Shown: positions 1 through 11,135, counted from the stretch's first letter. The stretch: 64,000 nucleotides of DNA from Notospermus geniculatus (GCA_002633025.1 NMRB01000208.1:299017-363016), one strand, 5' to 3'. Numbers and translations are program-made. The notes: generated by a model from the letters alone, not told the origin.

Positions 1-80
1 TGAACAATAGGTTGCCAGCAAATGGACAATAGTTTACATAGTCCGAAAGACTTTGTGAATAAGTCCTGGGTTTGTACAAC

Positions 81-253
81 AGGTGTGGCAGGAATCAAAG
101 TCCCTCTGGAATCAAAGTCCGGTTTTATTGTTCAGCGAGGGACTTACTAGAATATATAGCTATGGAGACCATGACCATTCAAATATAACCTTACAATAGT
201 GGGCTATTGTTTGGCGGACTTGCATTCCTAGGACGTTGGTTCCTGTCACACAT
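81..253. mobile_element. Foldback MITE, family O, copy 1
   Basis: The ends are inverted: GTGTGGCAGGAATCAAAGTCC at the left pairs with GGACGTTGGTTCCTGTCACAC at the right. The same termini and the internal motif CAATAGTGGGCTATTG occur again at 37627-37797. Only termini and filler are present, so this is a non-autonomous element with no transposase frame. Confidence 0.7.
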
Positions 254-812
254 CTGTCAATCTGGCCAGTTGAACCCAGATCCTTAGATGTGACAGCCTT
301 CAATATTTCCCGCACTGCACCATTTTAGAATACAAGCTCATTAGCGACCGGCACAAACAAACATTTGTATAACGTCTGCCTTACACTCTCAATCAGTGTA
401 ATTTACACCTTGGTTAATGCGTGCCGGATGTCGTTAATCAAAATACCTCAAGATTTTACAATTCATCACGTCAATGCATTACAATATGATGTAGTAGAAT
501 AGTTTTATTATTGACAATTTGATATAAATCATGTAAGCTTGGCGTGAAGTGGTGCTGTAGTCGTAGTTACACAAACACACAGTATCGCGAATATCCTTTT
601 GATTTGACTCGATTTTTCGTGGATTGGGGGTCATTCGGGACAAAAGCACTTGTTACATTGTAAGAATGAAGTCATTAAGTACATGTACGTGTACGTGTGG
701 GCAGATGATTTCTGACTCTCCGGCACAGATGCCGTCTGCTGTAGCTTTGCTTGTGTACATGATTTCTGCTTTGATATGGCGTCTTCTGGGCAGATGTGAT
801 GTTTCTGCTTGA
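254..812. other. Unassigned stretch
   Basis: AT-leaning sequence with no repeat structure I could match elsewhere in the window. A 62-codon frame at 624-812 has no domain and is low in complexity (a GTACGTGTACGTG run). Confidence 0.55.
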
Positions 813-1106
813 AAGTTAAAAAGTTAAAGTTTTGGTTTACAGTCTGATATCAACAACGGTAGAGGTGTCATCTGACTTTTCACTTTAACCCCAGTCTATC
901 CTCAAACCTTTCAGCTCAGATGAGCTGCTCATTCAGCGCTACAATCCGAGCATTTCCAACCAGTAGGGCCTACCCATTTATACACCTGGGTGGAGAGAGG
1001 CCAGTAAGGCAAAGAGACTTGCCCAAAGTCTCATGCCCAGTGGGATTCGAACCCGGGACCCTCTGACTGCTAGTTGGAGGCCCGAACCACTACACCACCA
1101 TGCTCC
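813..1106 (-). mobile_element. tRNA-headed SINE, family 2, copy 1
   Basis: Read on the minus strand, the head carries an A-box-like TGGTGTAGTGGTT and a B box GGTTCGAATCC at tRNA spacing. The body follows, with GACTTTGGGCAAGTCTC and CCACCCAGGTGTATAAATGG. It ends in an A/T-rich tail (AACTTTAACTTTTTAAC). A second copy with the same order lies at 27321-27609 on the plus strand. It would have been transcribed by RNA polymerase III and moved by a partner LINE; no LINE is in the window. Confidence 0.8.
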
Positions 1107-2340
1107 TCTGCTTGGGCAGAAGACATGCTCCATCTGAGCAGGGCACACCCTAGCGATCACTTCCGACGACAAGATGATCCAAGACCCTTAACAACAGGAT
1201 ACATTTAGGCCCACTTTAGGCGTACTAGCGCGAGTAAACAGAATTTTTCTGATTTACCCAAAATTATCTCTGTAGAGTTTCCTGAAGTACAAAATGACGT
1301 TCGTGCCGAAACTTTTTCATAAAAATCCTTTGAGGATGTGACATTTGCGGGAAAAAGCGACACATCTATGGATCGTCAAGAGACCACTGAGATTTTTTTC
1401 CGAGAATAGGCCCTTGACTGTAATACTGAATTCCATTAGAGTGATTAGAGTTAGGTGACCTTTGGGTATGCACAATGAAGAAGCAGATCACACAGCGAAT
1501 GTGGGTGACCAACGCGCCAGTCATCGCAACGATTGCGACTGAATGAGTAACGCCTTTTATCCTCATTTAACCCTCGTACCGCCAAGGTCAGGTTTTTGCA
1601 AAAATGATAACATAAAAAGCTTGAAGTGCACCTGAAACAGGTCACAAAGGTATTCATTGGAAAGCTCTCAGTGAGCGCTCTCTGTTATTGTCTCCACGCC
1701 TGTCACACCAAATGTTAAAGGGACCCTATAGGCAGTAGAAATTAGGCTCAAATCAGTGCGGTCACTTCATCACAGATGGCGCTAGCGACTGACAACCTAT
1801 GGATGTGGGCGCAAATATTGATGTTAGTGTATTTTACTTGCAATACATGTCGGAGTTAGATTCTCATGCCGACAGATCGGTGTAACGAGCACATCAAAAT
1901 GCCTAAGAGGAGGCTGCCTGTAGGCTCCCTTTAAGCTTATCAGATGAAAAGTACAGGCGACAAGCAATTTGCTACGAACCAAACAAGGTGCCGTGGTGAT
2001 TGATATTGCTCGAGAGTGATCAGTCACCTCAAGATTTCATGTCAGACTTTGAATTTTAGGAATAAGAAGGCAGAGGATCAAAAACGTCAAATTTTGTCAA
2101 AGTACTGAGCAGACTTTAGTACGGCTTGAACATGTCAGCTAAAAGTGGGTGAAATTTAATTTACGGGGAAAATTCCAATCACCTCATGGATATTGTGTTT
2201 ACATAAATAAGCTTATTGCAAAGTAATTGGGTTTCTTAATCGTACTGCTTGGTGAGATGGCGTAGAGTGTTTACCTTATGGTGGCTCCGTGTGACCGCCA
2301 TCAAATTGTGCATCTTAGAGAAGGAAGGGTCCTCTTGATG
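1107..2340. other. Unassigned stretch
   Basis: Contains only the faint dispersed repeat at 1577-1690. Two overlapping minus-strand frames of 66-68 codons at 1366-1657 look like chance. Confidence 0.5.
1577..1690. repeat. Diverged dispersed repeat, copy 1
   Basis: The order CCAAGGTCAG, a CAAAAATGATAACA-like stretch, a GAAGTGCACCTGA-like stretch, then ATTGGAAAGCTCTCAG recurs, diverged, at 31288-31405. Its first half also recurs at 51838-51925. No TIR, tail or box motif identifies the class. Confidence 0.4.
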
Positions 2341-2486
2341 TCATAGTTAAAGGTCGGATCATCAGGGGTGACAGTCCGCTACTTAAAGTACCACCTCAGT
2401 TTGGGATGGAAATTGGTGCCAAATTTTGTCGTGGGTGACGTGAAAACCCCTGAAGCTGGCAACAGACATATGGAAGTTGTATTATA

Positions 2487-2660
2487 CGTGCACCAGTCAC
2501 CCATCCACTAGTGATTGCGCTCAATGTTGCTTAACTTCTAGCGCCGAGGCCAACGCGCCAACGACTAGGCCATAAAGGAAATCCTCTATGGCTGGTGGGT
2601 AAAGCCGTGCCATATAGGAGCTGCAAGGGGTTCAACGCAGAAGTCTCAGTCGAGGGTCTC
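2487..2660 (-). mobile_element. 5S-rRNA-related SINE, family 3, copy 1
   Basis: On the minus strand the body contains GAGGATTTCCTTTATGGCC, then GAAGTTAAGCAACATTGAGC and GTGGATGGGTGAC. The last two match the internal promoter region of animal 5S rRNA (GAAGTTAAGCA...TTGGATGGGTGACC) in order and spacing. Related copies lie at 25795-25935, 37800-38035, 43190-43250 and 43984-44130. Upstream of the 5S-like part is a TTGAACCCCTTG B-box-like remnant. The 5S gene itself is not present, since its ends are missing. Confidence 0.6.
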
Positions 2661-3237
2661 GGTGAGGCCAGCTCTGCGAGCCACATTGTGACGTAAAACC
2701 TGCTACCTATCCCTGCGGTTTTGTCCAAGATACGGCCCACAGACATGATATCCAATCTGACATGAACTTGTATGTCTGCGGCCAGCTTGACCGTGATTGG
2801 AAGGCAGCGCCACACCCCTTTCAAAACTTATCCTGTGTCTATGTTTAGACACGGCAGTTTACTTGGCTGTGTCTCCCAAACCACAGCACGCATTGTGATG
2901 TACCGTCGTCGAAACCTATTGTTTAGAAAAACAGAGCGAAGGCTCGAAACACAAAACCACAGAATTTGCTTCATTGGAAGCAATAAAAAAGTTTAAGACA
3001 CCACTGTTTCCTACAAATCTTCACTTCTCTATCCCCTGTGTGATATTACGCAGGGAATAATGCAAGAATTAGACAAATTCATGGCAGAGTCAATATATCA
3101 GTTGCAGTAATTGCAAAATGAAATTGTTCATTGTGCGAGATCACAGTTCGCTAAATGAATTAGTTAATTACTGGGTATCTTTCATCATTTAGTTTTGCAT
3201 TGTTGTCAAAATGTGGTATGCGTAAGATAATTTCCAC
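2661..3237. other. Unassigned stretch
   Basis: Overlapping short frames on both strands at 2531-2996 do not resemble any known protein. No repeat partner was seen in the window. Confidence 0.5.
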
Positions 3238-3256
3238 CAGTTCTGTATTGTATGGT

Positions 3257-3497
3257 GTTTTTCCATCAAGGCCAAAGCCAAAGAATGATTGGCCCTGATA
3301 AGTACGAACGAGGCTATCTCAAGCTACTCATGTTCCTCACCTGGATGGGGTCTTTTAGGCACAAGGCACCATGGTTTGTCTCATGCGACGGGCTGAAGAG
3401 AGAGGCAGGGATGATTAATCCCGTATCGCCCAGGCTGGATTCAAACCTGGACCTGCACTTGCCAAGCGGAGGTGATAACCACTAGGCCACCAAGGCA
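3257..3497 (-). mobile_element. tRNA-headed SINE, family 1, copy a, with target duplication
   Basis: Minus-strand order: a tRNA-like head GCCTTGGTGGCCTAGTGGTTA with a B-box-like GGTTTGAATCC. The body follows, with GATTAATCATCCCTGCC, AAAGACCCCATCCAGGTG and GAACATGAGTAGCTTGAG. The 3' end is TTTGGCCTTGATGGAAAAACACC. A near-identical stretch AGTTCTGTATTGTATGGTGT lies at about 3238-3257 and, with small differences, at about 3505-3523. This is a target-site duplication and supports LINE-mediated insertion. Confidence 0.85.
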
Positions 3498-3524
3498 CTT
3501 CAGCAGTTCTATTATATGGTGTTG

Positions 3525-3860
3525 GACAAACTGGGGTGGACACCATGTTGATAAAGTTCACTCGCAAGATTATGAAATAACATTATTTTTCAGTGGACAT
3601 CGCCCCGATTTTTGCCGTTTCATTCATTGCAGTTATCAGAACCTCAGCAGCACCGACAACGAAGCGCCTCAAATATTCTTTTAAACATGACAATGGGATT
3701 CAGTTAAGAGGGTGTTGCCATGGCTTTTTCGGTAGAGAACAACTGCCGCTTGTATCCCTAGTGCCGACAGAAAATGTGGTATTTTCCCTGAGTGCTGCTA
3801 GCTTCAAGGCTGCGGTATATCCAGAAAATGGTGTAGTTTCAACATTTCAATGAAATGCTG
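3525..3860. other. Unassigned stretch
   Basis: Two overlapping plus frames of 70 and 86 codons run through it without recognisable motifs. Confidence 0.5.
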
Positions 3861-4076
3861 TTAAGTCATCTGCCCCCAGAGTCCAGCAGACGACATCTGA
3901 CAAAGTTTTCTCACAACCTATGGTACCGGTACTGATTGAAAAATATTTGAAGAAAGTTTGTTCCTATCAACCATCTGAAAAATGTTTCTTCAAATTTTTT
4001 CCAATTCATTTTCAAGGCTATTAGAAAACTTCAACAGAAGATACTGTCTGCTCAAACCTGGGGGCAGATGAGTTAA
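3861..4076. mobile_element. TTAA-flanked MITE, family A, copy 1
   Basis: The left end is TTAAGTCATCTGCCCCCAG; the right end is its near reverse complement, CTGGGGGCAGATGAGTTAA. Inner arms also pair (GAAGAAAGTTTG against TTTCTTCAAA). Copies at 50894-51116 and 53094-53291 start after TTAA too. The TTAA could be a duplicated target, as for piggyBac-type elements, or part of the terminus. No transposase is present. Confidence 0.75.
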
Positions 4077-4571
4077 AAACAAAATGGCCACAATGATAAG
4101 TCTGTCGGCTGCACAAATATCAGTCATCATTGGAATGTATCAATAGCAATCCCCTTTAAGCCAAAGTAATGAAACAACTGCTCCAAATGAAACCAGAACG
4201 TAATCAATAATTTGAAATGTTGGATCAAATGGTTTATTGAGTGTCGCTACTCTCATTAGCGCTGCATTCAGACCAGATTGTTTTTATTTTTGAGATTAGA
4301 TGCGTTGAGAATGGCTAAAGCTTCATATTCAGAAGTGTCTGTGCTTGGTTCCAGGGATCTTTGCAACGATTACCAGAACTTAGAAATGGTTTATGAGTTT
4401 GCAAGTGTACAACAGAACAATCCTTCTCAACTTTCTGAGAAAATTTGTAAATATGTAAAAAAGAAGCTATATTTCTGAGAAATGGTGATGATTACTGTGT
4501 AAGTTATTTTCTGATAAATTCAGGATGAAATCGGCAACAGAAAACATCATTACAATTACAAAATTGTGATA
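4077..4571. other. Unassigned stretch
   Basis: A 66-codon plus frame at 4278-4478 starts with a hydrophobic run and ends in CKYVKKKLYF. I recognise no family and see no splice context that would support it. Confidence 0.45.
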
Positions 4572-4789
4572 AACACCAAAATCGCAGTTGTACATGTAAG
4601 GTCACAGAGGTCTGGCATTGCCGGGGTCCAGCTTCTGTTGGTGATGGTTGGCATTGCTGACCACACAGCAGGCTGTTGATATCTTCAGATCAAAGTCCTG
4701 ACATTGACGCTTTTGATATGATAATGTTGTAGCTAGATCCCAGTGGCAAAGTCAGGTCTCTGTGACCTCGCAACTGTGATTTTGGTGAA
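4572..4789. mobile_element. Foldback MITE, family R
   Basis: The left arm ACACCAAAATCGCAGTTG...AGGTCACAGAG pairs with the right arm CTCTGTGACCTCGCAACTGTGATTTTGGTG. Both arms run about 45 bp around a 130-bp middle. It is a single copy here. Confidence 0.65.
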
Positions 4790-6064
4790 TTTGAAAAAAT
4801 GGAGACACTTTCATCGTCCAGCACTTGATTTGTGTCTGATACGTCCTCCTCCCTGCATCCGTAACTCAATTACAAGATGCCTGCTGAAGCGTAAGAGGTT
4901 AGCGGTGATGGAATTGCCCTTAGATCAGGTACAGATATAATATCATTGATGCTGCACTGAACTGGATTGTTGTCGTGTGTGGGTTACCAGTTGTGCAAAA
5001 GGACACTGTATTTTTGATCTTAGCATTGAAGGTTCTGGTGTGTTTTTGGAAATATGAGCATTTCGGGCCCCATCTTTCTTGTAACTCGGCCACAACCATC
5101 CTTATGCCGGTGTCGCGATGCTTTGGGCTTCCATGGAAGAGCTCTTATCTTGTGTTCCTGTCTTTGTGCGTGAAATTTGCGCCGAGTGCCGCTGCTCCCA
5201 ACAGAATCTTCTTTCCACGGTTTGCGGCGAGCGGAGCGGCTTTCACAGGCATTGGGAAAATTAACATGCCATGAATTGTTAACCATTGAAGGATTATCCA
5301 AAACAAATCCTGTGAAAACCTCGCCACAAACCACGACGAAATGCACTCAGTGGAATCGGGCTTAATAGTGATTGGTGCATTGGCCTCGTGTAGCCGACTC
5401 ACCCTCTTGCATCCTTGACACTGTGCATCACACCAACATGGGTTAAGACCTACAATAAAAAGTCCCGGCTCCTTCGTTGGATGAGGCAAAAACTGTGGTC
5501 CCTTTTACCCAAGTGTTGATGCCTGGGCAAAGGAAGGCTCCCAGGCAAGGGTAAACCCTGGGACGAACTCAGGGGGGTTTCCTTTTCAAAGAGGGATAAA
5601 CGCTCCAAGGCCGTAAAAAATGTTGCCACTTGTTTGCTGTGCTCTTCAGAAAAGGTCACAAAAGCACCGTTTTCTCGACACAAGGTCATGTGACATCCAT
5701 GAAAGGATCTTGTCCCTTGATGATTTTGACAAAAGCCGTGATGTCAGTCGCAGAAAAAATGTTTTTATTATCAGTCGCAGGCACTCGCTGGTGGGTTGGA
5801 GCATTGGATATTTAGATGGGAAAAGATGGGGCCTAGAATTACAAAGCTTGACGTATTGGTTTTAACTCCTTTCTGATGCACTTTGGTGTGCTCTCGTTCA
5901 TCGTTGGTCGTGTTGTCCGTCGTCTGTTGTGGTGCTGATTTAAAGGGACTATGTACAGCTTTCTGTTATGTTTGTGAAAGAGATAATCATAGAGAAATTT
6001 GCAAGGCATGGAAAATAGTGCAGAACATGATTTAGTCACGAGTCTGACTAGCATTGCCTTCTTT
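4790..6064. other. Unassigned stretch with overlapping frames
   Basis: Frames of 99-114 codons overlap on both strands at 4975-5489. GC is locally higher around 5150-5240. No domain is visible, and the frames on opposite strands share a stop-poor stretch, so I do not call a gene. Confidence 0.5.
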
Positions 6065-6251
6065 AAGTGCTGCTCCACGTGAGAGTTTTCTCATGTGAGT
6101 TGGCTCTCTATGGGTGATTCAACCATAGAAAAAACCTATGGGTAGTCATTTGTGTCATAGGTTTCAGTATTCATCGTAAGGAACCAACAATGAGAAATCT
6201 CCCATTGAGAGCCAATTCCCATGAGAAAACTTTCATGTTGAGCAGCGCCTT
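6065..6251. mobile_element. Foldback MITE, family B, copy 1
   Basis: The left arm TGCTGCTCCACGTGAGAG-TTTTCTCATG pairs with CATGAGAAAACTTTCATG-TTGAGCAGCGCC. A second inner pair is GTTGGCTCTCTATGGG with CCCATTGAGAGCCAA. A second copy is at 53292-53467 and a fragment at about 45372-45428. Confidence 0.75.
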
Positions 6252-6519
6252 GCGGCAAAAAACATCACAAAATCTTCGCATCTTCAACACGACGATGATG
6301 ACCTAACCAGTCTTCCACGCAATATCATATCGGGTCTTTGTCATTATCGAATTCTCAAGAACACTTGAGCAAGACTACTCTTTAAATTAGCTGTCGTCGA
6401 GCTCAAACAAAGAGTCGCCTAAGGCAATAACGGACAGTTCTTTAACTGGTTATGGCGGTTTCATTATCTTCGTAAAGCGGTTTTACTGTCAATCATGTCC
6501 ACCAATTTAAAATCGTTCT

Positions 6520-6687
6520 GCAGTGGAAACTGCCTCTGCGGACACTTCTTCCAGGCGGACACCTGTATTTCAAGTACATTGTAGTCCCAAATTCTATTCA
6601 GTTTGACCTCTGCCGTCAGGACACCTGTCAATTGAGGACAATCATCTTTCAATTTCAAAATTGCCCTTACTAAGAGGTTCAAATGTA
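6520..6687. mobile_element. MITE family C (CAGTGGAACCTC ends), copy 1
   Basis: Diverged copy that starts GCAGTGGAAACTGCCTCTG and ends AAGAGGTTCAAATGTACA. Inside are the family words GGACACCTGT, CTATTCAGTTTGACCTCTG and CAATTGAGGACA. It abuts the next copy almost directly. Confidence 0.65.
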
Positions 6688-6691
6688 CATG

Positions 6692-6873
6692 TACAGTGGA
6701 ACCTCTCTCAGCGGACACCTCTGCCAGGAGAACACCTCTCTATTAATGACACCGAAGTTTAGTCCCAAACAGATCATTTCTATTCATTTTGACCTCTGTA
6801 ATCAGGATACATCTCAATTAAAGACAGCATCTGACAGTCCCGAAGGTGTCCTTAATAGAGAGGTTCGACTGTA
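6692..6873. mobile_element. MITE family C, copy 2
   Basis: It starts TACAGTGGAACCTCTCTCAG and ends AATAGAGAGGTTCGACTGTA, with TA at both edges as expected for a Tc1/mariner-type target. The internal GGACACCTCT...GACCTCTGTAATCAGGACA matches the copies at 7953 and 22233. Confidence 0.8.
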
Positions 6874-7094
6874 CATAACTGTCGCACCGATGAGTTGAAT
6901 AGGGTCATGAATTTCCAAAGGGCTGTCAGAGTGGTACAGAGGAAACATCAGACCCTGTCACCTGTGAGGTTCACATTTTGACATATCGAGGCCGACAGTC
7001 ACTTCGCCCTTCGACTGTGCTCTCTGGATTGAACGAGCGTACATGTAGGAGTGATTTGCCAAGGCAAGATGCGGGGTCAATTCCTGGTGGACCT

Positions 7095-7203
7095 GGGCCT
7101 GTTTCATAAAGTGACTTTAAGCTAATGGTACCTTTAACCAAATGGAAAATGCATTGAAGTTAATGGTACCATTAGCTTAAAGTCACTTTATGAAACAAGG
7201 CCC
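7095..7203. mobile_element. Short foldback MITE, family D
   Basis: An almost perfect hairpin. GGGCCTGTTTCATAAAGTG and ACTTTAAGCTAATGGTACC pair with GGTACCATTAGCTTAAAGT and CACTTTATGAAACAAGGCCC around a loop of about 30 bp. The GGGCC and TTCATAAA words resemble the family E ends at 57.6-59.5 kb. Confidence 0.8.
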
Positions 7204-7952
7204 CTGGTCTTCATGTGAGAGAGCGAGAAACCACCATACATGAAATTTGCCCAATGTTGTCTATAGCGCTACGCACCGGTAATAGTCATGTTGTATTTTG
7301 CAGTCAGTTCGCGAGTCAATATTTAGAAAAATTTCAAAAAGGGTCCAGTGACTTCCTGTGTTTGGAAGCCATTTCCAAACAAGTTTTTGTACTGCATGTG
7401 GGACAGTTCCATTCACATGATAAAAAAATTGTTAGCCCACTGCCTGCATCATACAAATTGGCATAGAATCTCTCTGAATCAGCTTATTAACCGCATGCTA
7501 GCTGCAGAGATCAGGTTCATGTTTTACTCACTCGCACGCAGAGTAGCGGATCTACAGTCCCATTGATTGCGGTTCCGCAGATAATTAATAGTTAATCTGT
7601 AATTGGGTCTTATTTAAGTTTCATCAATGCTGGTTAAATTCAGCTGCGGTGGTGGTCGCGTGAGAGAGGCATCTCATCCAGGTACGGTTGTCCAACATGA
7701 GAGATATAGGCCCTGAATGTTACCTATATCGTAAAGAGCCAATAACCCCCCATATTCGATACCTGGTGGTTGATCCTTTCAATAGGAGCAGTCAGCCGCG
7801 CATATTGCCAAAAGATGGTACCAAAGTTCTAGCAACCCAATATACAGGGTTCATTCCGACCTAAACCCTCGGCGAAGCGCCTCGGGTTTAGGTCTGCATT
7901 TTAGCTCCACCCTCGCGGGTTTGGTGAGACGACCAATACCTCCATAAGACAA
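7204..7952. other. Unassigned stretch
   Basis: Two overlapping plus frames (72-83 codons) at 7215-7566 lack domains. The stem-loop at 7858-7894 is the only structure seen. Confidence 0.5.
7858..7894. repeat. Short perfect stem-loop
   Basis: GACCTAAACCC pairs perfectly with GGGTTTAGGTC. An inner GGCG pairs with CGCC around the loop AAG. It has no coding context or A-tail. Confidence 0.7.
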
Positions 7953-8125
7953 TACAGTGGAACCTCTCTATTAAGGACACCTTTGGGACTGACTGTCCTG
8001 AATTAAGAGGTGTCCTGATTACTGAGGTTAAATTGAATAGCAATGGCTGTGACCAATTTGGGACTTAACTACTTTGTCTTTAGGAGAGAGGTGTCCTCCT
8101 GGCAGAGGTGTCCGCAAGAGCTTCC
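7953..8125. mobile_element. MITE family C, copy 3
   Basis: It starts TACAGTGGAACCTCTCTATT and includes GGACACCTTTGGGACTGAC and CCTGATTACTGAGGT. The right end is decayed (GTGTCCGCAAGAGCTTCC in place of the usual GAGGTTCCACTGTA). Confidence 0.8.
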
Positions 8126-9002
8126 ATCAACAACTCCCCTTCCATCCTCTCCCATAATCTAGCACCGATAGAAAGTTACTAGTTTCACTTTGCTTTATCA
8201 CTGATTGCAGAACATAGCTACACGACGACGTCACATCGCGGCAGGAACACTCAGCTAGTACCACACCACACAACCGAGCGAGGCAGGGATTGAACGACAT
8301 CAGGCCAGCGGCATGACAAACGCAATGATACGCGGTTACAAACAATTAGTGTACTTCTGACTGTGGGCTTGGATTAAGTGGGAGGTTTACTTCGTTCAGA
8401 TCTGCACAATGACCAAAGTGGACTTGTTATGATACGTGAACAATTGATAGATTTTTTGAAAGAGGATTTTTTAACAAGGTAGGATAGTCTCTCCTTATCT
8501 CATTTTTGTCGTTATGGCACACGTGATCTTCCGCCAGCTTTTTCAACCCTCTGGGCTGATTTTGAAATGAGATGTTTTGGTATTTTGTGGATTCGTTTGG
8601 ATTCTACAACCAACAGTTAAGCTCTATCACAAGGTAGGGAACATTTTGTGTTGTTTTAGTGGAGGTGATTAGGTACTTTATCAATTTCATCAATGTTTTG
8701 TCAATTCTGAATTTCGCTTACATTTATCAAAAACTTTATCATGATTTCTTCAACTCATCCTTTGGCATTCTCTTTGCCAAATATCTGGATCATCTTCACC
8801 TGTCAGGGGTTTTCAAGCTTTTGATTCTTAAGGAAAGTCTCAAATTCTCCCATGGCTCCCAATAATTTAAGAAGTCCCTCGTCTACATTCGGAACTTCTG
8901 GTTTTGGGAGCATTTATGTGACCAAAATCTTGCTGGTGAGCACTTGTAATGGAACGTTAAAGAATATTAATAGCTATCTATGTCGTTAATGAAGGATTTC
9001 TC
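8126..9002. other. Unassigned stretch
   Basis: T-rich on the plus strand around 8580-8830, where a 68-codon frame is mostly F, L, I and Y. I see no motif and no partner repeat. Confidence 0.5.
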
Positions 9003-9766
9003 TTGCCAACTGCTGACTTTTTATACACTTGGCAGTCAGTGGTAGATTGTGTTGCCAACTGCTGACTTGGCAATACACTTTGGCAGTCAATGAGAAGAAC
9101 TTGTTGCCAACTGCTGACTTTATGATTCACTTGGCAGTCAGTGGGAAGAACTTGTTGCCAATTGCTGACTTTATGATTCACTTGGCAGTCTGGGGAGATC
9201 TTATGTTGCCAACTGCTGACTAAGACTTTATGATTTACTTGGCAGTCAGTGGGAAGAACTTGTTGCCAGTTGCTGACTTTATGATTCACTTGGCAGTCTG
9301 GGGAGATCTTATGTTGCCAACTGCTGACTAAGACTTTATGATTTACTTGGCACTCAGTGGGAAGAACTTGTTGCCAGTTGCTGACTTTATGATTCACTTG
9401 GCAGTCAGTGGGAAGAACTTGTTGCCAAATGCTGAGTTTATGATTCATTTGGCAGTTTGTGATACACTTCCATTCATTGGGAAGATCTTGTTAGCAACTG
9501 CTCACGTCAGGAATACACTTGGCATCTTGGGAGATCATACATTTATAGCCAACTGCTGACTTTTCATAAAATAGTTTGTTAGTCAGTGGGAAGATATTGT
9601 TGCCAACTGCTGACTTTGTGATACACTTGGCAGTCAGTGGGAATTTGTTGCCACTTGGCAGACAGTAAAATCTAACAGGTGACTTGGCGATACACATGGC
9701 AGTCAGTGGGCCGACCAGATCTCGTTGCAACTGCCGACTTGGCAATGCACTCTTGTAGTCAGTGAT
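9003..9766. repeat. 51-bp tandem satellite with longer-order unit
   Basis: The unit joins TTGCCAACTGCTGACTTTAT, GATTCACTTGGCAGTCAGTG and GGAAGAACTTG (51 bp). About 15 diverged units are visible. A variant of about 108 bp carrying GGGAGATCTTATG and CTGACTAAGACTTTATG occurs twice in a row near 9192-9408. Because 51 is a multiple of three, the minus strand stays open for 156 codons at 8978-9448 and would read NHKVSNWQQVLPTDCQV repeats. I treat that frame as a by-product. Confidence 0.9.
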
Positions 9767-11085
9767 TGAGGAGGCTGATCTTGTAGTACACACAGACATT
9801 GACAACATAAACAGCTAATGACATAAACAGCTATTTTCGTAACTCCGTGCTTCCCAGTCAAGAATCTTCTTTCTAGTATCGTATGCATCACGGATCTTAA
9901 AAAATTAGAAGAAAACGGGGGAATCAATCATGTTACAACTCAAGGAGAAAAAGGTGCTTTGCATAGAGTGTGACAAATCCTGTTAGTTGATCTGAAGGAT
10001 GTTTGAGCTTTAAAGTTTCATGAGAAGTTGGTGCAAAAATCCACCACAAGATCCGATGTGCATTGCAGGGCTTTGAAAGACGAAACTTGGCAAACAATGT
10101 CATTTTGTAAGATGATTGCTGATTGGCTGGTTGTCTTTTTCTGCTGGGGCCTAGAAAAATAAATTGTGTGTTTCTGGTCATCAGCGATTTCCAAAAATCG
10201 AGGGTCGGACGGTCGGGATTTTTTTTTTATTTTCCGTTTTTGGTACAGATAATTTTATTGCAGCTACAGGGATTATACTAAAGGTTATCTAGAAGCCAGG
10301 AACAGCCTCAAAAGCTGATCTGGCATCCATGACTAAAGGCCTAGCGAGCAAAGAGATTAATTTTGATAGATTTGATGCATTTTTGTGAGAGAAAAAAATT
10401 TTGTTTCCTGGCCAGTCAGAATTTTTGAGGCCTAAGTCAGAAAACAGTGTTAGGAATAGAGGGGGACTATGCACCAAATGAAAGTGTTTATAAACCGTTC
10501 TTCAGATCTTCTTCCTAAACTCGCCCAGTAAGCAAAAAATCCAAAATAAAATGTCTTCAGTGATGCCTCAAATTCTGTCAGTGAAAAGAATTAAAAATAT
10601 ACATGTACGCCTGTGGCTAGGGCTAGGAAATGCTAAGATTGTTTTAAAGTTTGACAATACTCTGGCTTTTCCACGATCAGCACCCTGGAATTCTACATAA
10701 CTACCAACTCCTTGTCACTAGGTTCTGCTGGGGGGTTGATAATCTGAATCAGTAGGAATCTTCAAATGTAGATCTACGTCTCTGCCCCTCGGACGATGAA
10801 ATGTGGTCCTACTGCAGTATTTCAGCAGTCGTTGCTTTGGTTTAAAAGCCTTTTGTGTCAAGTGGTTTCTGTTCTTTGCCTTTAGGCCTACATCAGAAAC
10901 TGTTGTTATGTGAAGTAATAAATCCAACTTCTTTTGCATTCAGTTTTGACAATCACTCTGCAGAGATAATCTGCCTGCCTGTTCCCCACAGTATGTCCTC
11001 AAGCATGTTGGGTGCAGCCAGAATTCCTGTGTTCAGGCATTTGCTCGCCACCTCTGTGCTGCATTCAAAGTTGGATAAGGCCTAC
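9767..11085. other. Unassigned stretch
   Basis: Holds poly-T near 10220. Short frames at 9703-10181 and 10718-11091 have no domain. Confidence 0.5.
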
Positions 11086-11135
11086 TGCTAATGGACTAGT
11101 TCGTACCTGTAGCATGTTCTGTGCATCCGGGGGTG
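11086..11135 (+). repeat. Direct repeat, left copy
   Basis: TAATGGACTAGTTCGTACC followed by TGTAGCATGTTCTGTGCATCC. It recurs with few changes at 11284-11330. Together the copies bracket the G-run and the short family T element. Confidence 0.7.

Noticed and set aside
8978-9448. 156-codon repetitive minus-strand frame
   Set aside because: It is the 51-bp satellite read in a frame that stays open because 51 is divisible by three. Kept as a finding only.
9003-9766. CRISPR-like repeat array
   Set aside because: Units are contiguous and diverged, with no unique spacers and no cas genes; the sequence is of animal type.
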